From positions 1-6,706 of the forward strand of contig SLAD01000047.1 of the NCBI GenBank assembly GCA_007126995.1: a stretch of 6,706 nucleotides of DNA. The letters run 5' to 3'. How positions within the stretch are numbered: position 1 is the first letter of the stretch; each line of letters opens with the position of its first letter. Under the pieces are notes generated by a model that saw nothing but the letters and a program-made list of their open reading frames with translations, had not been told where the DNA came from and made no database searches. Positions 1-5,285 of the stretch are shown one piece after another. This DNA is from Kiritimatiellia bacterium (lineage in GTDB: Bacteria; Verrucomicrobiota; Kiritimatiellia; SLAD01). A program made the position numbers and the translations under genes.

Positions 1-707
1 ACCAACAGCGTCCAAGGCCCGGCCGGTCCGCTAACGCTGCGTTCAATGAATTGGTATTCGGCGTATTCGGGCGGATCCCACGTGACGCGCAGATCGGTCG
101 CGGACAAGGTGAGCACCTCCATATCGGCCGGAGCCGGGGGCAGCCAACCGGAGTCCTCCACCACCACCATAGCCGGGAGGGAAGGGGAACCGACGCAATC
201 GGCATCAAAGGCCGTCACGCGATAGTCGTATGCGGCAAAGGCCTCGACGGTGTCGAGGTACATTTTGCCTCCGACCGGTACAACGGCAATCACGAACCAA
301 TCATCCGTGTCCGCTAATCGGCGTTCGATGAAGAAACGGTCCGTTTCCGGCCCGGCATGGTTCCAGGTGATCTCAACATCGTATGCGAACAGAACGGTTG
401 CCAGCACGTCGGTGGGTGCAACGGGTTCATTCCCTGCCGCCGCCACGCCCGATACGGACTCACCATGCTCATTGATCGCCCAAACGCGATAATAGTAGCG
501 AGTCGTATCCGCGGCTATCGCGCTGCTATCGATATGGTCTGTGGCATCGGACGGAAGGGTTGCGATTGTTATGAAACCGGTATCGGGTGAAAGGCTGCGT
601 TCGACGCGGAAGCCGGTCTCGTTGCTCGAACGGTCTGTCCACGCGAGATCAATGCGGCTGTCCGAAACGCGCGTGGCGGTGAGTGCGCCGGGCGCCGCGG
701 GCGGGAG
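1..707 (-). repeat. Tandem fibronectin type III domains of the lyase (two complete, a third cut by the window edge)
   Basis: Three consecutive modules begin at residues 1372, 1465 and about 1557. Each has the FN3 pattern of a proline-rich start, a strand with a central Trp (L-A-W-T-D, I-T-W-N-H, V-T-W-D-P) and an aligned F-x-(V/I)-E-R strand. The first two also show a late Y-x-Y-R-V strand. The shared F-x-x-E-R motif is recognisable in protein, but the DNA copies have diverged, so this is old duplication rather than a recent DNA repeat. FN3 modules act as linkers in extracellular carbohydrate-active enzymes. More copies or a C-terminal sorting signal could follow beyond base 1. Confidence 0.85.
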
Positions 708-3700
708 GTTATCGGCCACGGTCAGCAAAACGGGAATCTGGCGGGTGGAGCCGTCGGTGGTATCCGTTATGGTGAGGGTATCGGTAAAATGACCGGGCAG
801 CATCTGTGTGGCATCCAAAGTCAGCGCGATGACAATGTGTTCGCCGGGCTGAAGGGCGACCGACGCTGGATCGATTTCAAGGAATGCCGCTGGAGCCCAA
901 GCGTGCACGGCGAAATTCACGTCTTCCCCCTTCGGGATAAAGGTGCCACCCCCGCTCTCGGCGTTGTGGGCGATTTGGAGGGCTTGTCCGTTTTCGTGAT
1001 CCTGAAAGCCGACGGTGTAGGGGATCATGCTGTCGCCAAATTTGAAATCCTTATACCGGAACGTAATGCTGCCGTCGCTTCGCAGGATGGCCTGGAAGGT
1101 GGTGGTGGCGGACACGCCTTGACCGATCATGCCAACATCATTCCACTGCACGATAAAGGTGTTGTCGTCCATCTGCTCCCAGAAGATGCCGCCTCCTTGG
1201 GCGACCTGAGTCCGTAAGTTACCCCAGAGCGGGAAGATGGCGTCAAAGGGCACCTTGTTGCTCGGCAACGGCTGGTTGACCGCGGTCAGCCATTCGTCGG
1301 TTAGCACGGTGCCATCGCCGAAGTAGACGAAGCCATTAACATGAATGGTCAGGTTGGTCTTTGTCTTCCCATAGAAAGGGAAGTCGAAGCCGATGGGGAT
1401 GAGGACGGGCTGAACGACGCCATACGCGGCGCCGGGATCGCTGTAGCCGGTGGGCGTGTTGGCGGTGGGTGATTCGGAAAGATCGAACCAGGTGAATGCG
1501 GGTACAAGGGATTCACCCGTATGATCGGTGCTGGAGTTCCATTTGTATCCGCTCTCGACCGTGAGCCCGCTCAAGGTGAACGTGCGGGCGGCGGAATAGG
1601 GGTTGGCCAGCATCAGCTCCACCAGTCGGGTGTGACCGGGCTCGACGGCTTCCGTGATGACGGCGTGGCTGAGTGCTTCGTCGTCGAGGATGGTGATGCT
1701 GGCGGATGCCTGATCCATGTGATAGGCGGTATCCGGCTCGATGGTAAGCACGATGGTGCGGTCCGGTTGCAGGATCGGATTGTCCAGTATCTCTAACTCA
1801 ATCACGGCCTCGCTTGCTTCGGCGGGAATGACCACCGAGCCGGTGAAGGAAGCGATGTAGTCCACGCCGTGCACCGCGCGACCTGTCAGGGTAAAAGGGA
1901 TGGTGACAGGCATGCCGTAATTTTCGCTGCGTTCGAGCGTGAAGTAGGGCGTCGCGCCGCCGTTCTCGCGAACGGCGGCGGTGGAGCGTCGAGCGGTGAT
2001 GACGGGTTTCTCCGGGATCTCTTCACCGGCATGAACGCGGTAGGCGTTGAGGTTGACGGTGTAATCGCCGGGTTGCGTGGGATCGAAGGAAATGGTGCGT
2101 TCAGTGCCGTCATACGTGATTTGCATCCGGTTGTTGCTGATGCGGTTGACGGTCGGCGCCGATGCCGCCGTCGGCCACGCCAGCAGTGCGGTCATGAGTT
2201 GCCAGCGGGTGGCGGGTAGCGCATTCTGCACCCACAGCGAGTTCTGAGTGCGCTGGTGTTCGGCATATTCGGATTCGCTGAAATAGTAGCGCTTGCTCCC
2301 GTCAAAACTTCCGGTCCCGTCGGTGCCGTCGAATTCCGCAATAACGGCCGGTAGCATGCTTTGGCCGGTGATGGGATTGACGAACACATGATTCCCTGCC
2401 CAATCCGGCGCCCAGCCGGAACCGGATTCGTAGCCGGGATCGGCGATGGCACCGGTGCCTGCCTGATGAATGATATCCAAATCGGTGGTGTCGCGGCTGA
2501 AAACTACCCGGGCGCTGACATCGTTTTGTGTCCAGGCGAACTCGTTTCCTTCTACCGTGACCTGCGCGGGAGGCGGACGATCCACTTGCAGCAACCACGA
2601 GAAGAGCGCGGGCTCCGCGCCTTCATTAAGTTCCAGGTCGTCATAGACAATGAAATAAAATTGATCGACGAAGATGACGTGCCGATGCCAGCGTTTCAGG
2701 CCGGCGCCCGGCAATGTGCGGTAGGCCTTGGAGGCGTCGCCCACCCAGTGGATATACGATCCCCCGTTGGGCAGCGCCCCTTCCTCATAGGCCAGCATGC
2801 GTCCGAAATAGGGTTCGGCGGGCCAGTTGGGATTGATCCATTCCTGTCCCCGCCCGTCGATCAGCATGCTGTTGTGGCTCATGGTGTGACGGGAATAGGG
2901 ATCGGGATAGCGCCGCGATCCGCCACCGGCAGCTAGCGGTTCTCCGAACGCGTGCCAGGAGAAGGCGTTCTCCGCCCGATAACTATGACTGAGTCCGCCG
3001 CGCGGTCGACTTTGAAAAATCATGCGCGGCCCAGTATCTGCCCAAGCCCGGTCGGTCGGCGGTTCCGTCCCCACCATCACCCAGCCACTTTCAGGGAAAA
3101 GCGCGTTCAGCGATTCCGGTTCCGGTGTGACCAGCGTGTTCGCCTGTTTGTGCTGGTAGGCCAGCATCAGGGTCCAGGGACGGCTGAATGAATGGTCTTC
3201 GAGTTTATCACCCTCAGTCGCCGCTTCTGCATGCCAACGCGTCATCGCTTGCGGGTTTCCGGTCAGCAACGCCAGTGCCTGTTGGTTTTGCAGCACCGAT
3301 TCCGCTGAATCGTAGCTCCATTGATCACCAAACGGCGAACGCCGGTATCCATCAAATAGCACATGCGAAAACCAACGCTGATAACCGGTGATGAAGGGAT
3401 TCTTCTGCTGTTCCAGATCGAGTAACAATTCCGCCATCAGCGCGGTGCGCAGCATCGTGCCTTGCTTTTCCCCGCCATAGCCTACGCCCTCATTAATCGC
3501 GCCATCGTCCGGCCCATACAACCCGCCGGCCGTCACGCCGGTCAGGAAATCAATCGTGAGCGGCAGCAGCGTTTCGGCCTCCATGGTCGCATCGGCGGCG
3601 GCATCTTCGCCTGCCATAAGCAGCAAACCGGGCATGGCCCAGAAGAAATTCTGGTAGTGATGGCTGTCGCTGCGAAGCCCCACGCCGTTGTTGTAGATAT

Positions 3701-4820
3701 TTCCCGCGCTGCGCCAGGAGCGGCCTTCCAGAAATACCTGTCGCACGCGCAAGGCCACGCGATCCCGCAACAGTTCCCGTTCAGCAGCGGTCAAGTCGTT
3801 ATAGTACCAGTCATAAAGCAGGGCAAGGTGTTCCGTGATCGCGGTGGTTTGCTTCGTGGTGGCGCCGTGGAATTCCGGCCAGGAAAGTGAACGCCCGTTG
3901 GCCGTATGCGGGAATTCCGCCAGCCGCAAGAGCAGATCCTTTGCGTCGGCATAGATCGGATCGCCCGTGACTTTGTAGGCAAAGGCCACCACGACCAATT
4001 GCTGCGCCATACGCCCATAGTTGTTGCTGCGCCAAACTGCGGTACCGGAGCCGGTGTCGAACTCGACCTTGCCATCCACGGCGCCGTCGCTGTCCAGTGG
4101 TCCGCCATCCTCATCGGTCGGGGGGAAATGGGTGTCGGGATTGACGTACCAAGCTAATCCCGTGTGACCGCCGGCCCCCACGATGCGGTTGGCCTGTGCA
4201 CGAAGCTGGGCCAGCCAGTCCTGACCGCGATCCGTGCTTTCCAAGAACGCTTTGAACGCCGCCCAGTCGCCGCCGACCGGGCCGAACCGCGGGCGACTGG
4301 CCCCCGAGACACCGGCCAACAGTGGATAGGCGTTGGCGTGTCCCGACCGGTCCCAGATCGGTTCCGCGCCATCGATCTCGAAGCAGTGGACAGCGCTCCA
4401 CTCGTCCACCGTGCCGTTCGCATTATGATCGTAGCCGACGCGCCAATACCAGGTGCCGGCTGCAAAGGGGGCGAGGCTGTTGTAGAAGTTGTAATCGACC
4501 GTGACATCCACGACCGGATTGCTGAAACCGGTCTCGTCCGCTACTTGGAACCGGAACAGTCGAAGCGGGTCGTCGGTGTTCCCGCGAATGCCGGGACGGT
4601 AGGGCCAGGAAAAGCGCGGAGGATTCACCGCTACGGCGAGTCCGTCGGCAGGGCGGAATCCGAGAAAATGGGGATACATCCAGCGGGGATCAGGCTCGAT
4701 GAAGCCTTGCGCGAAAAGATTGGTGGCACAGCAGATGCTGAACAGCGCGAACAGACCGGCGCACGAAGCATCACGTGAGCGGCCCCTGCGCTTCAACGTT
4801 TTCGGATTTCTGGACCGCAC
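1..4820 (-). CDS. Large secreted heparinase II/III-family polysaccharide lyase with Calx-beta, nidogen-like, BACON-like and FN3 modules (C-terminus beyond window)
   Basis: I translated the minus strand from 4820 to base 1 and found one open frame of 1606 complete codons with no stop, so the gene continues past the left edge. The likely start is GTG (4818-4820), seven bases after GAGGAG. It gives a basic N-terminus, a hydrophobic core (residues 18-36) and a signal-peptidase-like site after Ala37 (L-F-A|Q-G), so the protein is probably exported. Residues about 49-150 match the DUF4962 N-terminal domain of heparinase II/III-like proteins (NPPRFSWPY at 66-74, WYWRV at 124-128). Residues about 165-560 fit the alpha/alpha toroid and 571-925 the beta-sandwich. 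Candidate catalytic residues by family pattern are His387/His388, Tyr448 in EGVGYGG, and His645/His649 in RHTMSHNSMLIDG. A Calx-beta domain (939-1048), nidogen-like domain (about 1085-1305), BACON-like Ig fold (1308-1370) and FN3 domains (1372-1464, 1465-1556, 1557 onward) follow. The family cleaves uronate-containing polysaccharides by beta-elimination. The substrate is not determinable here; the lyase call is firm at family level only. Confidence 0.9.
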   Translation of the reverse strand, partial: MRSRNPKTLKRRGRSRDASCAGLFALFSICCATNLFAQGFIEPDPRWMYPHFLGFRPADGLAVAVNPPRFSWPYRPGIRGNTDDPLRLFRFQVADETGFSNPVVDVTVDYNFYNSLAPFAAGTWYWRVGYDHNANGTVDEWSAVHCFEIDGAEPIWDRSGHANAYPLLAGVSGASRPRFGPVGGDWAAFKAFLESTDRGQDWLAQLRAQANRIVGAGGHTGLAWYVNPDTHFPPTDEDGGPLDSDGAVDGKVEFDTGSGTAVWRSNNYGRMAQQLVVVAFAYKVTGDPIYADAKDLLLRLAEFPHTANGRSLSWPEFHGATTKQTTAITEHLALLYDWYYNDLTAAERELLRDRVALRVRQVFLEGRSWRSAGNIYNNGVGLRSDSHHYQNFFWAMPGLLLMAGEDAAADATMEAETLLPLTIDFLTGVTAGGLYGPDDGAINEGVGYGGEKQGTMLRTALMAELLLDLEQQKNPFITGYQRWFSHVLFDGYRRSPFGDQWSYDSAESVLQNQQALALLTGNPQAMTRWHAEAATEGDKLEDHSFSRPWTLMLAYQHKQANTLVTPEPESLNALFPESGWVMVGTEPPTDRAWADTGPRMIFQSRPRGGLSHSYRAENAFSWHAFGEPLAAGGGSRRYPDPYSRHTMSHNSMLIDGRGQEWINPNWPAEPYFGRMLAYEEGALPNGGSYIHWVGDASKAYRTLPGAGLKRWHRHVIFVDQFYFIVYDDLELNEGAEPALFSWLLQVDRPPPAQVTVEGNEFAWTQNDVSARVVFSRDTTDLDIIHQAGTGAIADPGYESGSGWAPDWAGNHVFVNPITGQSMLPAVIAEFDGTDGTGSFDGSKRYYFSESEYAEHQRTQNSLWVQNALPATRWQLMTALLAWPTAASAPTVNRISNNRMQITYDGTERTISFDPTQPGDYTVNLNAYRVHAGEEIPEKPVITARRSTAAVRENGGATPYFTLERSENYGMPVTIPFTLTGRAVHGVDYIASFTGSVVIPAEASEAVIELEILDNPILQPDRTIVLTIEPDTAYHMDQASASITILDDEALSHAVITEAVEPGHTRLVELMLANPYSAARTFTLSGLTVESGYKWNSSTDHTGESLVPAFTWFDLSESPTANTPTGYSDPGAAYGVVQPVLIPIGFDFPFYGKTKTNLTIHVNGFVYFGDGTVLTDEWLTAVNQPLPSNKVPFDAIFPLWGNLRTQVAQGGGIFWEQMDDNTFIVQWNDVGMIGQGVSATTTFQAILRSDGSITFRYKDFKFGDSMIPYTVGFQDHENGQALQIAHNAESGGGTFIPKGEDVNFAVHAWAPAAFLEIDPASVALQPGEHIVIALTLDATQMLPGHFTDTLTITDTTDGSTRQIPVLLTVADNLPPAAPGALTATRVSDSRIDLAWTDRSSNETGFRVERSLSPDTGFITIATLPSDATDHIDSSAIAADTTRYYYRVWAINEHGESVSGVAAAGNEPVAPTDVLATVLFAYDVEITWNHAGPETDRFFIERRLADTDDWFVIAVVPVGGKMYLDTVEAFAAYDYRVTAFDADCVGSPSLPAMVVVEDSGWLPPAPADMEVLTLSATDLRVTWDPPEYAEYQFIERSVSGPAGPWTLL
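711..899 (-). other. BACON-like/Ig-like module of the lyase
   Basis: Residues about 1308-1370 run W-A-P-A-A-F-L-E-I-D-P-A-S, then L-Q-P-G-E-H-I-V-I-A-L-T-L-D-A, G-H-F-T-D-T-L-T-I-T-D and finally I-P-V-L-L-T-V-A-D. This is the typical run of an Ig-fold domain of the BACON or ASPM-SPD-2-Hydin kind: P-G-E before a long strand, G-x-(Y/F)-x-x-x-L-x-I, then V-P-V-x-L-x-V. Such domains are common spacers next to nidogen-like modules and are sometimes glycan-associated. The class is tentative. Confidence 0.55.
906..1568 (-). other. Nidogen-like extracellular beta domain of the lyase
   Basis: Residues about 1085-1305 contain I-G-F-D-F-P-F-Y-G (from 1142), H-V-N-G-F-V-Y-F-G and F-P-L-W-G-N-L. Further on are a T-F-I-V-Q-W-N-D-V strand, T-F-Q-A-I-L-R-S-D-G-S-I-T-F-R-Y and a closing V-G-F-Q-D-H-E-N-G. 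This order (FPFYG, then NGF, then a W-centred loop, then FQxxLxxDGxIxFxY) is the recurring nidogen-like module of large secreted bacterial proteins, usually followed by an Ig-like module, as it is here. Its role is unproven; it is likely structural or adhesive. The exact Pfam name would need a profile search. Confidence 0.65.
1677..2006 (-). other. Calx-beta domain of the lyase
   Basis: Residues 939-1048 show the usual Calx-beta plan: an opening strand with a V-R-E-N turn, then paired strands ending in V-H-G-V-D-Y-I (compare the common GxDY). An I-P-A-E-A-S-E-A-V-I-E-L strand, the L-D-N-P-x-L-Q-P-D-R-T-I-x-L-T-I segment and a closing S-I-T-I-L-D-D-E follow. Calx-beta domains bind calcium in some proteins and often act as spacers or adhesion modules in large bacterial extracellular proteins. 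The acidic closing residues are kept. The usual glutamate before P-D is Gln here. Confidence 0.85.
2046..4676 (-). other. Catalytic part of the lyase: DUF4962-like domain, alpha/alpha toroid and heparinase II/III beta-sandwich
   Basis: This covers residues about 49-925. The first 100 residues have the beta-sandwich signature of DUF4962, with NPPRFSWP near the start and WYWRV before an aromatic-rich end. The helical part contains SHHYQN (His387/388, bases 3657-3662), which corresponds to the position of the toroid histidine in heparinase II. EGVGYGG follows (Tyr448, bases 3477-3479), where the family's catalytic tyrosine usually sits. The beta-sandwich carries R-H-T-M-S-H-N-S-M-L-I-D-G (residues 644-656), like the conserved HN(S/T)xLxDG stretch of Pfam Hepar_II_III. 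Assignment of catalytic residues is by motif resemblance, not alignment. The nearest CAZy families (PL12, 15, 17, 21, 33, 37) cannot be told apart by eye. Confidence 0.8.
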
Positions 4821-4827
4821 GGTTGGT

Positions 4828-4833
4828 CTCCTC
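4828..4833 (-). promoter_or_regulatory. Ribosome binding site that fixes the GTG start of the lyase
   Basis: On the minus strand, GAGGAG lies seven bases before the GTG at 4818-4820. No ATG in this frame lies between here and the signal-peptide core. An in-frame TTG at codon 9 lacks an upstream purine-rich site and would shorten the basic n-region. The GTG therefore fits best with a complete signal peptide. Confidence 0.75.
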
Positions 4834-4911
4834 GCCGCCTCGCTACTGTACGTTCTTAGATGCCCCACGATGGTAGAATGATCTAGTGGTAAACATACCC
4901 TTGACGGTGAA

Positions 4912-4946
4912 GGTTAACGACCGTTCGTAGCCTGAACTCGTTAACC
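4912..4946. promoter_or_regulatory. Imperfect inverted repeat (hairpin or operator-like dyad) between the MetE remnant and the lyase gene
   Basis: GGTTAACGA (4912-4920) and TCGTTAACC (4938-4946) are exact reverse complements. Inside them GTTC (4923-4926) pairs with GAAC (4934-4937), leaving a 7-base loop and a single 2-base bulge (4921-4922), 13 paired positions in all. It lies 25 bases after the MetE-remnant stop and 91 bases before the lyase start. No T-run follows on either strand, so it is not a standard intrinsic terminator. It could be a regulator binding site, since the arm centres are 26 bp apart, or an mRNA leader or processing hairpin. A weak -10-like TATGTT on the minus strand (4892-4897) lies between it and the lyase, but no convincing -35 is visible. 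Confidence 0.5.
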
Positions 4947-4970
4947 CGTGAGGAGGAGAATCTCTGTCAC

Positions 4971-5285
4971 TCAACGACCCAGATACAGATCACGGCCGGG
5001 CGCCAGGGCCGCGATTTTGCGGTCGGCCACGCTGCGTTTGAGCATCCAGAATCCGCAGTCGGGATGAATCCACTTCACCCGCTCGCCCAGTATCTTTTCG
5101 GCGGCTTCAATCCGGCGCGCAATTTCTTCCGGCGTCTCGACATGGTTGATCTTCACGTCCACGACGCCAATGCCGATGCCGGTTTCCGGTCGGATATCCT
5201 TGAGCGCAACCAGGTCCTCTTCCGGGCGATGGGCAAGTTCCAACACGAGATGGTCGCACTGCAACTGATTGAGAAAATCAATCAT
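4971..5285 (-). CDS. C-terminal fragment of a cobalamin-independent methionine synthase (MetE family), probably a truncated gene remnant
   Basis: The 104-residue frame resembles only the end of the MetE C-terminal (Meth_synt_2) barrel. It has D-H-L-V-L-E-L-A-H-R (residues 11-20), G-I-G-V-V-D-V-K (38-45), V-E-T-P-E-E-I-A-R-R-I (49-59) and H-P-D-C-G-F (74-79). Full-length relatives are roughly 340-750 residues and transfer a methyl group from a folate donor to homocysteine using zinc held by His, Cys, Glu and Cys. Glu16 and Cys77 match the last two ligands; the earlier His and Cys, and the rest of the barrel, are missing. The family resemblance may start a few codons before the ATG (about 5295-5310), but further upstream the frame looks unrelated. 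The ATG overlaps the GH39 stop by 8 bp (ATGATTGA), without a clear ribosome binding site. If translated, it would depend on coupling to GH39, but it cannot form a complete active site. I read it as a remnant; a repurposed small protein is possible. Confidence 0.75.
   Translation of the reverse strand: MIDFLNQLQCDHLVLELAHRPEEDLVALKDIRPETGIGIGVVDVKINHVETPEEIARRIEAAEKILGERVKWIHPDCGFWMLKRSVADRKIAALAPGRDLYLGR

Noticed and set aside
2361..2936. 191-codon open frame on the plus strand
   Set aside because: It is antisense to the lyase beta-sandwich, including the RHTMSHNSMLIDG motif. The Gly/Ile-rich translation resembles no family I recognise.
4164..4778. 204-codon open frame on the plus strand
   Set aside because: It lies wholly opposite the lyase coding sequence. 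Its translation shows no domain-like pattern, and the opposite frame has clear conserved motifs. GC-rich codon use leaves the antisense frame open.
4912..4946. Integron attC site suggested by the bulged hairpin with terminal GTTAAC
   Set aside because: The arms do not fit the RYYYAAC/GTTRRRY core sites, the element is too short for a usual attC, and no integrase or cassette array is visible.
4912..4946. Intrinsic terminator for the GH39-MetE unit
   Set aside because: The stem is AT-mixed, with a bulge and a 7-base loop, and no T-run follows on either strand.
4951..4958. Perfect AGGAGGAG on the plus strand, like a strong ribosome binding site
   Set aside because: No ATG, GTG or TTG start lies at a suitable distance downstream, and the sequence beyond it is the antisense of the MetE remnant.
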